The translations under genes and the position numbers were made by a program. The notes under the pieces were generated by a model, which saw nothing but the letters and a program-made list of their open reading frames with translations, was not told where the DNA came from and made no database searches. This document shows positions 1 to 11,130 of a DNA stretch of 64,000 nucleotides, in pieces (positions within the stretch are counted from its first letter, which is position 1; each line of letters opens with the position of its first letter). The stretch is from the NCBI RefSeq assembly GCF_033958435.1, contig NC_134147.1, positions 40,914,001 to 40,978,000 on the forward strand. Direction: 5' to 3'. The DNA is from Carettochelys insculpta (lineage: Eukaryota; Chordata; Testudines; Carettochelyidae).

Positions 1-589
1 CTCATTGAACCAAACTTTAAGCACTGTATATGGGGGAAACCACTTCAAACCAGTGGCGCTGGCAGCACCCCAAGCTCCAGCATCTGTATAGCCTGAACTA
101 CAAGCATCCCCAGAGTGCTCTGCAGCAGGGATCACAAAAAGAGAGAAAAAAAGCTCTGCCATAGCGGCAACTACTCTCCTACAGCTAGACAGACTCCGTG
201 AACATGTGGTGCATAGGAGGCTCCAGAAATTACTGCAGCAAAGCAGGAGGTAGGTCAGAGGCTCCCCTCCATGGCATCCGGTCCATGGCAGGGTGGAGTG
301 TGCGGAGCCCTGAGCCTAACAGACTGGATTAGGCAAGCCACAGTCCAGATGCAGATTGTGTGCTCTGCTGGGGGCCAGGGGCAGAAAGAAGCTCTGGGCT
401 GTGCTGCCGCTTGCTGGTGTTCCCCAGCCAGGAGCAGCAACCACAGAAGAACTGGCCAGAGCTTCGTGCTGCTGTTCTGATTGGCTGGAATTCTCGAAGC
501 AGAGGGTGGGGAGCAGAGCCCTGTGCATCTGGGTGTGAACAGGTAAGCTACACCAGTCGCACAGACACCATTTCCCTCGACTGCTCCTG

Positions 590-1010
590 TGTCCCCTCCC
601 AACTCCCCCCGCACCCTCCCTCCCACCCTGCTGCTGCCTCCCAACTCCCATACCCTCACCGCCACCCTAAACCCCGCACACCGAATTCTCCACCCCCTCC
701 CACCCAGACCCCACATTTCCATTCTGCACCCCCTCATCCTGACCAGACCCTGCACCCCACTCCTGAATTCTCCCTCCCAGACTCCTCAGCCCTACCCTGA
801 TCTCTCCCTTCCAGACCCCATGCCCGAAACCCTCCTGTGCACGTCCACCCACTTAGACCCATATCCCCAGCTTGCTTCTGCACCCCCAACACCCAACTCC
901 CACCCCTCCCCTGTAACTCCCTTCCTGCCCACATCCCCCACCTTCAGACCATTCCTGCCCCCTTTCCCATCCACACCCCATAGTCCTGCCCCTGCCCCCA
1001 GACAGGAAAC
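590..1010. repeat. C-rich low-complexity tract
   Basis: About 420 bases dominated by runs of C with interspersed A and T on the plus strand. Open frames on both strands are proline- or glycine-rich and look like composition artefacts. No unit repeat of fixed length was seen. Confidence 0.7.
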
Positions 1011-1193
1011 AAATTAGTAAGGAGATTTTTTTTAATTATTATTATTATTTAGGTGGCCCCTGACTGATTTGTCTACAGATCAGTGGCCCCCGACCCACAA
1101 AAGGTTCCCCATCCTTGAGGTAGGTGGTGGTCATGGCTGGTACAAAACAGAACATTGGTAAGAGAAAGGAGATCTGTCCTCGAGAGCTGATAG

Positions 1194-1400
1194 GTGGCAC
1201 CTCCCCAGCTGTTCTTGGAATACTATATTGATGACTTCATAGGCATATTGCTGTCCTGGGCTGGCAACTCCAAAACAGAGCCACCACATTCAGCAGATTC
1301 AATTACTTGGGGTTGGCGCTCATTTTACCTTCTCCCACTAGACAGAGAAGAGTCCATTGGACATCAAGAAACTCCCTGATCATAGTCTTGAGAGTAGTCA
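1194..1400 (+). pseudogene. Possible decayed reverse-transcriptase fragment
   Basis: The plus strand encodes a YIDD-type box (YYIDDFIGI) followed by a short KTEPP-like segment and LPLDREESI, a pattern seen after the catalytic box of retroelement reverse transcriptases. The frame is short and broken, so the family (DIRS-like or other) cannot be fixed. Confidence 0.3.
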
Positions 1401-2961
1401 AATATTATTCCAGAGAGCCCAGCTAGCGTACAGTGTATGCCTATCAGACGGGGCTAACTACAAGCACATCTACGCTAGAGTTAAACACCCTGGCCTACAT
1501 CAGATGATTTGGGCTTGTGGGGCTGGGGCTGTAAAACTGTTTTGTAGATATTCACTGTGTAGAGAAGCTCTGCTTTGGGAAGAAGGCAGCATGGGATATT
1601 GAAGGCAAGAGCCACCAGACAAGTCAGATTCCCCATCTGAAGATTAACAGCCACCGCAACTGTCAGTCCCAGAAGGCTCATGACACTCCTGCAGGCCAGA
1701 ATTTTAAGCCACGGTAGCTATTTTTACTGTTCTTCCCCTGCCAACCTTCAGTAAAATGAAAAAGAATTCATAACCCGTATCAGACACACTCAGATAATCC
1801 AAGCCTTGAAGAGCTGAACATTTCATATAACCTCTTTTCTGCCCCTCGCAAATGCTTTAACAACTTTAATAAGATAATGTATAGCTATTATCATACAGCT
1901 AGCGTAAGTCAAACAACTATCAGCTATTATTTCTGCAACAGAACTAATGCTCAACGTTCCCGTAATCCACAGACTGGAACAGTTTACACATTGTCAATTT
2001 CAGAAAGAACCAGCTTTTTCCACAAATCAGAATTTACGCTGATAGATGGGAACCGTTTAGCAGATCCTACACACCCAGGTAATATGCTGCAGCTCACAGA
2101 GGAATAATGAGGATATCAGTTGGACTTCTGACTTAATGATACCTAAAATTAGTTTAATTAATTAGTTTAGTTACTAGAATAATTGAGTTAGCAGCATAAT
2201 TAATATTTGCAAAGCACGTTTGAGATAAAAGCTCTACTGCATACAAGGCTATTGTTATTGGGCTGAATCCTTAGTCCATGTTTTACATAGCAAGTTCATC
2301 TGTGTTTAAGCCTAACTAGCAGAAGCAAATGGAGAACAGCATTTTAAAGAGAACAATGGCCAAGTTCTAGCAGGATCTCCAATGTAGCAGGTTGTTAAAA
2401 ACAGTTTGTTGTTATTAGTGGTTGCATCCTGACATTGTTTCTTAGGCATCAATACTAGTAGGAGCTCCACACAGGAGGATCCCTGTGCCTGGTCAGAGCC
2501 TCTGTGAAGTCCACATGAAGGTCAATGCAGAAATGGGGCCTTTAGATAGTAACCAGGTGTTTGTCAAGTGCTTACTCAAACTTCCTGGTTTTACAGAAAC
2601 AGAGAAGAGTTAAGTCACTTCTTTCTTGGATGTCCTTAAACCATTGAAAAAAATCATTGCATTGTGGGATTTTAATGAATTCTAAAAGAAAAGAAAACAG
2701 TTACATGATGTACATATACCAAATGGAAGCAGTGGATTCTCCATCAAACATGAGTCACGGGGCTCAATATGGGTGCATGGATCACAGTCTATTGCTTGAG
2801 TTGTACATAGGATCTATTCTGCTCAGGTTGTTATATCATCCTCATCACTGCACTGAGTGCATTAAAGAACATGAGTAATGTCTGCATTTGATATGGTCTC
2901 TCATCCTCTCCCGAGGGAAGTGTATACATGAGAGTGTTTTGGTTTGGATTTTGGGACGTAG

Positions 2962-2962
<1 letters not shown>

Positions 2963-3037
<75 letters not shown>
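2963..3037. repeat. (TG)n microsatellite
   Basis: About 37 uninterrupted TG dinucleotides. Poly-His/Thr and poly-Cys/Val frames in both directions are products of this repeat. It lies about 230 bases from MT-Ox exon 2 and is probably length-polymorphic. Confidence 0.98.
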
Positions 3038-3038
<1 letters not shown>

Positions 3039-3269
3039 CGCACATACATATGCACATTGCTTTGTGTTTATGCTAGGGGTAGTTAAAAATGTATTTTGCA
3101 CTCCCAATGGAAGGTGGTGAGGTTGGTTATGGTTCTTAATTTCCGTAGGAAGTCATTCCATAGTTTTGGGGCAGTCTTCAGAGTATCATCTCTTAGGCCT
3201 TTAAAAATCTATAGCTATAGGGATCAGACCCTGAGAAAAATACACCCAGTAACAAATAAATCTCATTAC

Positions 3270-3429
3270 TTCTCTCTAGTTGCCATTTTGTCCAGATAAG
3301 GGTCCAGTCCAAGAGCAACATCCAGGGCTTTCTGTAAATAATGCTTTAGTTGCTCCGGAACATGAGGGTCACTGAGTGCTATTTCCCTGGCTTTCATAAG
3401 GTTCTCAGCAATTTGCCCCATTGGCGTTT
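3270..3429 (-). CDS. MT-Ox exon 2
   Basis: Minus-strand reading gives about 53 residues including MGQIAENLMKAREIA, LKHYLQKALDVALG and LDPYLDKMATRE. The acceptor is at 3430-3431 after a good pyrimidine tract. An in-frame TAA follows the codon after RE, but a donor GTAATG overlaps it (exon ending GAG AA), so I take the exon to end at 3270 with two bases of a split codon. No long minus-strand frame surrounds the exon, as expected for a short exon. Confidence 0.65.
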
Positions 3430-6400
3430 CTGAAAAAGAAAATGAAAAGAAAGCACTTTTCCAACCAAACCTGACAGTAACTGGGAGAGTGATGATGTGA
3501 CTGCTCAGGGGTTGACGGTTGTTAGGGAGTGGAAAAATTATAACTCAGATTTTTTTTTGTTTATTTAAACCTTTATTCCAAAGTTTAAAATGAGTTTTCA
3601 GCAAAATGAAAAACATTGTGTATTTTTTTGAAACTGGGAGGAAATTTGCTTTTCGGGCTTTGGACGTTTGCTGCCCCCTTTCTCTTCCTCCCGCCTTTCC
3701 TGTGAATTTTAGAAACCTGACAATTAAATTCTGTTTTTCGAGCATATGAAAATCAAACAATTCAAAAATACAAAAAAAAAAAATCCAGACTAAGTAAAAA
3801 CTGTTCATTTTGATTGCAAATGTTCCCAGGAAATACGTATAATTTTTCAACTTGTTGTCATAGAAATCAAGACCTTCTGCTCCAAAACATGCAGACCCCT
3901 CACACCTGAGAATCTCCATTAATGGTAAAAACGGCCAATGAAGGGCATTTTATGTGCACATGATCCACTCATGAATGAGTACTCACAGGGTCCTTTGTGT
4001 GCCCCATCTACAGAGGCAAAATCGGGTATAACTTCAGCTAGGAAGCCTCAGTTTTTCAATTCATGCAAATGGTCCTGGGTCAAACCCTGTGTGTCTGCCA
4101 AGATGGAGTTGTGTCACACACACACACTCCCTCCGCCCCCAGGACTGACATTCTCCCTGGCGCTGTGTAGTGGGATACAGGCACACAGAATTCCAGCGTT
4201 TGTCTTGGAGCAGGTGGGACCAGCAGGTGTTTAGAATGGATCTGCTGGCACTGGTGCATGGTTAAAGCGAGTCACTCTGGAAGTGATCAGAAAACCGTTC
4301 TTTGGAGGAGACAGACTGAAGGAAATGGGAAGTAGACAAAAGGAAAGGAGATCTTTTACTTCATTTCTCACAGGAATTTCCACATTGGATCACAACTGAG
4401 GGCAAGAGGCAGATTACCCTTTTGTGGGACCATGGGCAAGAGCAACTCAGACCCCCTCCCCATCACTTTCACCTACAGTCCTCTCCTGCCCCTCCCTGGC
4501 AAGCCTGCTGGGGATAGGGTTGGGGTTGGCGTGCAGGGGACTTGCCCAGGCTGCCTACGCAAAGCTTCAGGCAAGGACGGGAGCTTCTTCTGCTCCCTGA
4601 TAGGAATGCTAGGCTAGCAGAGAGGTGCACTACGCACCACTGCAACCCCTCTCCCTGCAAGGAGCACTGGGTAAGCAGGCAGAGTAGGTCAGGACATGGG
4701 GAGCCCATTTCTTCCACAACTGCCCAGCTGTCTAGGGCTCCCGAGCACCGACCCTTTGGCCTAGTGGCTAAACTGCCACTGACAAGGTCTAGCTCTTCCT
4801 ATTTCTGCAGCTTTCACAGCAGGCAAATGTGGATAATCTAACCTCACATTAGATCTTGCTTAAGACTCGAAGCATGAGGTTTAATATCCCTTGCACAGTA
4901 TTCATTGTAACTTGGCATATCCAGAGAAACGTCCACTTCCTTTTGGAATCTTGCTCAATTCTTGGCCCCACCAACTTCCTGTGGAAATGAGTTCCATAGC
5001 TCCAGTTATACGTTTGGTGACAAATCTCTCCCCTAAGATTAGCTTTCGCTTAGCCACAGTTTAATAGAATGGAATTAAATTATGTTTTGTATTGTGAGAG
5101 CATAAAAGCACTGATTTAGCTTCTGTAAAAAAATATTATTTGTTTTGAACAAAGATTTTTACTGGCAATGCAGGAAATGGCTTGCGATCCAGTCGATGAC
5201 TTAAAATCAGTTAGTTAGTTACATTTTAGTTTGAGCAACAAGCACAGATTCAGTTAAATTCTCCAGAACATCTGCCTGCAAATCAAAACAAGCCTCAACA
5301 GTTTTGTAACTCAGCCCCACCTTTATCATAACACCAACCTCAGGTGCCAGGAATTATAGAACGAAGAGAAATGGTGAGAACTACATGCCAACCTCCAGTA
5401 CATACACATTACACAATTACCCCAGGAAGTAGCAATATCTAGGCCCAAGAGCAGAGGTCAGAATTGTTTTAGTTTATGTAAGTCCCAGACAAGTCTGATC
5501 AGGACCCAATTCATGGCTCACTCCCAGTCAAAGGCTACATACTACTCTGATTCTTTTAAATTATCTCTCTACTCTGCATAATCTAGGTAAGTGATAAGAA
5601 ACAATTTAAGCAGCTACTCCTCTCCTTTATTGCTTTGGGGCAGGACCAGTGATTTTTGATTGCTTGTTTCTATAGCTTGGAGTACAGTGGGACACCAATT
5701 TGTTGAGGCTTCTAAGCCAAGGAAGGGTAACCCAGGTGAGTGAGAGGGCTGTATGACAGCTCTCTTTCTCAGTTGGCCACAAGATGGTCATAACCAGGTG
5801 AGTCACACAGAACAGGGCAGTTTTGCTAGCTGCTTGCATACTTGGGACTTGTCTATACTCACCCAAGGATCCTGAGATTGATCTTCTGGGGTTCAATTCA
5901 ACAGGTCTAATAAGGATCCACTAAGCAAACACTAATTTTAATAAGGTATATTGCTTCAATAAATTTGTACTGATATGTATACTCCTGGCTAGCAAAAAGA
6001 ACAGAACTTGCAATCTGTAAACTGCAACAATCCAATCTCAGGGGCCATTTCTACACAGAAGTGGCATGCTAATACAGGGAGTGAAAGATGCAAATGAGGC
6101 ATGTAGAAGCGCTGCCGCTGGGGGGGCTTCTGGAAGGAAGTCCTTCTTCCAGAGGCCCCTTCTTCCCAAAAATTTTTGGGAAGAAGAGGCCTGCGGAAGG
6201 AGGACTTCCTTCTGGAAATCCCCTCCAGGGCCGTGCTTCTACATGGCATTTTGGAGTCTGGAAGAATGTGCTTGTGCTTGTGCTTCGGAAAATAAAGATG
6301 ACTCAGACTAGAAAACAAAGAACAGTTTATACCAAGTGCTTATATGAAACAGAGACCACACTGCTCTTTGAGCTATGTTGTCAATAATATTCTTCTAAAG

Positions 6401-6882
6401 CTTTGATAGCATTTCCTTGCGCAGCAAGGTTAGCTGCACAATGTGATTTTTCTGTCTGCCAAATGTGTGACTTATTTCCTTGTGAGAGAGGAAAAAAAAA
6501 AAAGGATTGTGTCCTTACAAAAGAATCTAGAATGACTTACAGAGCGTGAACCCAGAAGAGCTCTGCTGAGGACAGCTAGCATTGCTAAGAGTTCTGGGAC
6601 ATTCCCAAACTAATCAGGACCCAGCAGAATCAGCTCGAAACCTGTTGCATCCCTAGTTTTTCCTCTGCTGCTTGCCACTCCATACAAAAGACACTCACCC
6701 ATCCCCACTAAATCATTAACATGCATTCCCAGCACCAATGCCTTTCCTCCCAAAAGTGAAAAGTGGGGACCTGTTACTCTTGCCTGGCTCCCCTAGCCCC
6801 TCCAAAAGCCCAAGCTCAGCAAAAAGGGCAGCCAGACCGAGATCAGCAACAAGAGGAAATGTTTACCTGGGAAGCAATGCAT
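3270..6882 (-). CDS. MT-Ox (gadusol methyltransferase-oxidoreductase), 5' end of gene
   Basis: Two minus-strand exons join in phase to give the start of a protein beginning MHCFPETPMGQIAENL. Seen: exon 1 (6867-6882) ends before GTAAAC; exon 2 (3270-3429) follows an acceptor with a pyrimidine tract (TTTTTCAG) and supplies a helical segment with KAREIALSDP and ALGLDPYLDKMAT. Known: this matches the region before the SAM-binding fold in caffeoyl-CoA-O-methyltransferase-like enzymes, where a GLDPYLE-type motif precedes a TTPES-type motif; MT-Ox converts 2-epi-5-epi-valiolone to gadusol using SAM and NAD. Context: it is divergent from EEVS, its pathway partner. The SAM-binding and oxidoreductase exons were not found and must lie left of the window. 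The identity is inferred from this segment plus synteny; exon 1 is less sure than exon 2. Confidence 0.6.
4850..5075 (-). repeat. Old CR1-type LINE 3' fragment
   Basis: The plus-strand text contains a decayed version of the segment (fresh copy at about 14480-14530) reading 'ggagttccacaggtt', here as 'tgagttccatagctccag', with flanking words in the same order. It is therefore a minus-oriented, old copy. Confidence 0.5.
5845..5970. mobile_element. Fragment of a TIR-transposon family
   Basis: Contains 'cttgtctatactcaccc' and 'gattgatcttctggggttcaattc', the opening words also found at 10126-10200 and 59205-59270. Only one end is clear. Confidence 0.4.
6045..6290. mobile_element. Foldback MITE with perfect central palindrome
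   Basis: Arms 6099-6172 and 6173-6246 are near-perfect reverse complements, centred on AAAAATTTTT flanked by ccc and ggg. The ends carry 'gcatgtagaag' and 'cttctacatggc'. Outer sequence contains 'atttctacacag', the tctacac word shared by the other small TIR elements here. It encodes nothing recognisable. Confidence 0.65.
6867..6882 (-). CDS. MT-Ox exon 1 (five codons and one base)
   Basis: ATG at 6882-6880 reads M-H-C-F-P plus one base, then donor GTAAAC. The single base completes a Glu codon with the AA that opens exon 2, keeping frame with the conserved exon 2 reading. The evidence is splice phase and position only; another 5' exon could be used. The E-box CACGTG lies about 80 bases upstream. 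Confidence 0.45.
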
Positions 6883-6964
6883 AGTGCTCCGATTCAATAA
6901 GGTGATGCTTTCGCTGCTGTCTCTGTGGCTGTGCAGTGCTCAGCCAGGAGCGTGCATCCCTCTC

Positions 6965-6970
6965 CACGTG
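6965..6970. promoter_or_regulatory. E-box CACGTG upstream of MT-Ox start
   Basis: CACGTG followed by A on the plus strand, 83 bases upstream of the inferred MT-Ox ATG. A second box, CATGTG on the minus strand, is at 6993-6998. Both fit bHLH-Zip factors such as MITF, TFE or USF. Function is inferred from position only. Confidence 0.35.
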
Positions 6971-8059
6971 AGGGGCAGGGTTGGCAGGCGAGCACATGGC
7001 AGAGGCAGCAGAACCTGAGGTTGCTGCTGATTACAGAATGATTGCCCCTGGCTAAGGCTGGGCTTCTTAGTCCCAGCTGCACCAAGCAGCACCTGGGCAA
7101 TTCCCTCTCTCCAGGCATTTCTACTAAATGCACTAGGGCTGGGGAGAGCGGACAGCACCACAGGGCAAGCAGCCAAGTTTTGGCACCTATTTGTTTTATG
7201 TAAGTTGTTTGCTGGCCTCGGGGCAGAAATCACCTCTTGGGTTTGGAAAGCTCTGGGGGCAGGGGAGCAAATCAGCACTTACACAACCTTCAGGCAGTGC
7301 ACTACAGCTCCAGTCAGAGGCAACTTGTGGGAGCACACACAGGGTCACGTTCCCTGCACCCCTGATTTCTGCCAGGGTTTACATCCCCCTGCCCTGAACC
7401 ATGCTGCATACCACTAGAACCTTTAAACTGGGCCCCCCTCCATCAGTAGCTCTGCATCACCTCTGCCCGCAGCCCCAAACCGGGGGAGAATTTGAAACCC
7501 CATGCTCCGCTGTCTGTTTCCTAATGGGTCTCTAGCAGGCACCAGGGTTCCTATTGTTCCCAAGTCTTCCACCTACTGAAACACCCTTGCCTGATGCTGG
7601 TGGTATTGCCAGGTATTCGCCAGTGCAGAATTGCCCCATTCCGGAGAAAGGTAACTGAGGAGGTGGCAGATCAGCTGCAACAGGATAATGGTGGAAGCAT
7701 TGTTGGCTGAGTTGAACACTTCAGCCCTGTCTTTGAATCCCTCCTCTGATGCATCATGCCCCCCTTCTCCATCCCATTAAACATACTCTGCTGGTCCTCC
7801 CTTTCAAGGCCCTTCACTGTCAGCCTTCGCCAGGCCTCTCATTTGCCATCAGGCTGTGGCTGCCCACCTCCACATGTCCCAGGGTACCTGCCTCACATTG
7901 CCCACTTGCTAAATTTCCAAACAAACTTTCTTGCATTCCACTCTAAACCCTTGGGACAGGTTCTCTGTAAAAAGTCACATATCCACCTAATAATTCACTT
8001 TCAAACCCCTTCTGAGAGCTATCCTTTGTCCAGATGCCTGCAAAAGACTGGATAACACA

Positions 8060-8115
8060 TAGGCCACTGGTATTTTCTACACTGATTAGGCCTCAGCTGG
8101 AGTACTGTGGTGATC
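8060..8115 (+). repeat. Short CR1-like fragment
   Basis: 'gattaggcctcagctggagtactgtg' resembles the CR1 coding segment for RP-x-LEYC near the LINE 3' end. Flanks are not clearly CR1. Confidence 0.4.
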
Positions 8116-9359
8116 TGGACAGCACGGTTTGGTGAAGCGACAACATGATTGGAGTGGCAGCTCATGCCAGCAAGGTTTGGGGCAGCTTGCCCGGCTCAAG
8201 TCTGCTTGCCCAAGGCAGTGCAGCACAGGGAAAGCTTGTGCCAGCAAGGCTCAGGGCAGTGGTGGAAGTGGGATGCCTGGATGAAGTAGGAGGCCTCTCT
8301 CTGGGGGCAGGGCCTGCCTGGGAGTGGCTGTGGTGATTGTTAAAAGTATTTTGGACACCACTGCTCAAAGGCTTCCATTCTTCCAGAACAGACTGGTATG
8401 GCAGATTATTTAACAGGTCAACTAATGCAAGTCCCTGGTGGTAGATGGTCATTACGTGAAGCCCAACTTTTGAGAGCTATTTTGCCAAAGTTCAGAGTAA
8501 AGCACCAAGTATTTATTTCCGTGCCCTCCTGGAATACAGCTGAAAAAATATAAATAAATAATAAAATGAGCCGAACAAAATAATAAAAAGAAAAACAAAT
8601 AAAACAACTCTGACTTCAACGTTCCACAAATCACCTCTACAGAGGTTTGTGGAGTGACCTTTGGCATGTCATTTCTCCTCATACCACTATCTGTAAAGTA
8701 GGGCTATATCTATTAACTTCCTTTGTAAAACTCTTGGAGAGCTTCTGATCAAAATTTTTATGAGACCCAGCTCTTGCTGTTGTTAATAATAATTAATAAT
8801 GTCCTCTGTGAGACAGGGTCAAACTTTTGTAAAACATTTTATCCTAGGAAACTTCGTAATCTATTTTAATAGCCTTTTCTGGCCCAAAGTTTACTGGTCT
8901 AAATTTCAGAAATGGTTTTCAATTTCATTTAGACTTTCACTGAGCTGTAAATATTCTTTGGGATGCTAAATAATTCTTGTTTTATAGCTACTTAAAAACT
9001 AGTTTTATTACATTCTGTCCTTTTAAGGCTTGTTTTTAAATTTTCTTCATCTTTGCTTTTCAAGTTGCTATGCAACTCCCCGATCTCATACAGCAGAATT
9101 GATTTTTTTCCTCCAAAATAAAGTTTCTTAGTAACACAGATGGTGCATTCAGTTGTGTTAATTATTTATGATTTCCACATCGATTTTGTCCATTTCCTTA
9201 AGCGGTTTAACCCCAGTTTCCTGTTGGTGTTCCCTTTGTCACAGCTAACTGCTTTATAGCAGTCAGTCCCTTTTTGTCTAGGCTAGCATAATGTTCCCTG
9301 TGCCCGTGCTATTTAAATGGTTTTGTTTCTACTTGCAATTTGACATGAATTGTGGCTTT

Positions 9360-11130
9360 AGTTTAAAAGAGCTGGCTGAGGAGTTCAGTAGATCATTGCT
9401 GCTCACCTTCAACAAGTCTTGGAGAACAGGCGAGGTTCCAGCATATTGGAAGAAACCTAATGTGTGAATTTGTAAAATAGAGTAAATGGAACAAACAGCA
9501 CCATCAGCCTCAGGTCGATCCCAGGCAAGATAATGGAGCAGCTGATATAGGACTCAATTAATAAAGAGCTGAAGGAAGGTAATGTAGTTAAAACAAATCA
9601 ACATGGGCTAATGGAAAGAAGATCCTGTCCAATTACCCTGATTTTCTTCTTAGTTTACAAGTTTGATTGAAAACTGACATTCCATACTTACCCTTCTGTA
9701 AGGCATTCAACAGCCTGACATTTTGGTTAAAACCTGGGACAATATAAAATGAACATGGCACACTTTAAAGGATTAAAAACTGGCCAACTGATACATCTCA
9801 AAATGTAAATGTAAACCAGGAATCATCATGGTGTGTCTGTTTCCTGTGGGGCCCCAGACAGTTGGCCCTTTCACTTACTTGCTGTTTAACATCTTTAGCC
9901 ATGATCGGGATGAAAATACGTACTCAGTGCGGATAAAATTCACAGGCAACACAAAAATTGGAGGAATGATAAATAAAGAGGACAGGTCACCAATGTGGAG
10001 TCACTTGGATTACTTGGTAAACTAGGCACAAACCATATGGGTTTTTAAAGGGACAAGTGGAAAATGTACACAATGAGAAACAAAGAACGTAGGCTGTACT
10101 TAAATGATGGGGAAGCAGTAATTAAGGGTACATTTACTCTAGACAGGAGATTGACCTGGTCAGGGTCGATCTTCTGGGGTATGATTTCATGTGTCTAGTG
10201 TGGATGCATGAAATTAAATATCAGGGGTCAACAGTCAACCTCTGTATGTTTCTGTGATGGGGTGGTCTAAGCCTCGACACCCTCTAAAGGAGGCCAGAGG
10301 CCTTGCCACACCAACAATAAGCAGACATGAGGTCCTCCAGGGAGGATAGAAAGGTTGTCTCAGTGACAGCCAGTCAGGACTTGGCAGGCCAAGATAAAAA
10401 GGTGCTGGCCTAGGGTCAGGCAGTTCTATTTAGGAGCTTGACCGAGGCAGATGCGTATGCTGTCTGGGAGCCCAGCAGCACTTGGACAGCTCCGAGTGAG
10501 TGCTGAGCTTTGGCCTGGGTAAGGCCCAGGCCCAGCAGCTGGAGACTAGCCACAAACCTGGCAAAGGAACTTACAGCACCCTGGACAGGGTGTGTCGGAT
10601 CCCACTCTCAGGACTCCTAAGGCACCCTTCATGACCTCACAGAGCATCCTTAGCTGCAGAGGGACGCTTGAGATCAAGTTGATCCGGATCCAGCCTCATT
10701 CTTGTGAGGAATAACACACATCCACAGGAGTTTCTCTGGTCAACCTTCTTCAGTAAGGACGGCCAGACAAGTTTATCATAGATGCATCAAGTCCAGCTAC
10801 ACAACTGTCATAGCTGGAATTGTGTACCTAGGATCAATTTTAAAGTCTAGTGTAGACCTGCCCAAAGAAAGATCTCAGCCTCGTGGTGGATAAGCAGCTG
10901 CTCCAACTTTGATGCTGTGGCAAAAGAGCAAATGCGATCCTAAGATACATAAATGGGAATCTGAGGTAGGAGTGGGGAGGATATTGTACCTTTGTACTGA
11001 ACTGGTGCAACCACTACTGCAACATGGTGCAAAGTTCTTGGTGTCTACAATTCAAGAAGCACGTTTATCAATTGAAGAAGATTCAGAGAAGAGGCAAGGG
11101 CATGATTAAGGGAATAGACAATATGCCTCA
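9360..11130 (+). pseudogene. Old CR1 LINE, split by a later transposon
   Basis: Plus-strand fragments in CR1 order: LAEEFSRSLL and VPAYWK-type text (about 9370-9460), a QHG segment (about 9600), GPFTYLLFNIF with FTGNTKIGG in place of the catalytic box region (9850-9970), then ILRYINGN and an IQRRGK-like segment (10870-11100). Frames are broken many times. The element is interrupted at 10126-10863, and the CR1 text resumes on the far side. Confidence 0.7.
10126..10863. mobile_element. TIR transposon nested in old CR1, itself containing an insertion
   Basis: Ends are inverted: left opens gggtacatttactctagac, right ends gtctagtgtagacctgccc. Outer parts match the smaller element at 59205-59483 in the same order ('gatcgatcttc' region, 'gtctagtgtggatgcatgaaattaa', 'tcttcagtaaggacggcc', 'tagctggaattg'). 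The middle (about 10250-10675) has no counterpart there and looks like a further insertion. No transposase was seen. Confidence 0.65.

Larger units (their letters stand above)
1..3269. other. Left edge: probable MT-Ox intron 2, no exon recognised
   Basis: No coding exon could be recognised here on either strand. If the MT-Ox reading is right, this is part of its second intron and the later exons lie beyond the left edge. About 590-1010 is a strongly C-rich, low-complexity stretch that keeps several frames open by composition only. About 1190-1400 has a short plus-strand stretch resembling a reverse-transcriptase YIDD box, too decayed to classify. Confidence 0.5.
3430..6866 (-). other. Probable MT-Ox intron 1
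   Basis: Intron inferred between the two MT-Ox exons. It holds an old minus-oriented CR1 tail (about 4850-5075), parts of a TIR-transposon family (about 5840-5960) and a perfect foldback (6099-6246). No convincing coding exon was seen. Confidence 0.45.

Noticed and set aside
240..1020. Overlapping open frames of 60-166 codons on both strands
   Set aside because: They arise from the C-rich tract, are proline- or glycine-rich, and show no domain or splice signals.
2831..3107. His/Thr-rich and Cys/Val-rich proteins
   Set aside because: They are translations of the TG microsatellite.
3266..3268. TAA after MATREK as the true end of a small protein
   Set aside because: A donor GTAATG overlaps it and the segment resembles the start of a longer enzyme. 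It remains possible if no downstream exons exist.
1..3269. Third MT-Ox exon with a SAM-binding motif
   Set aside because: I scanned the minus strand for a VLEIG-type segment and found none.
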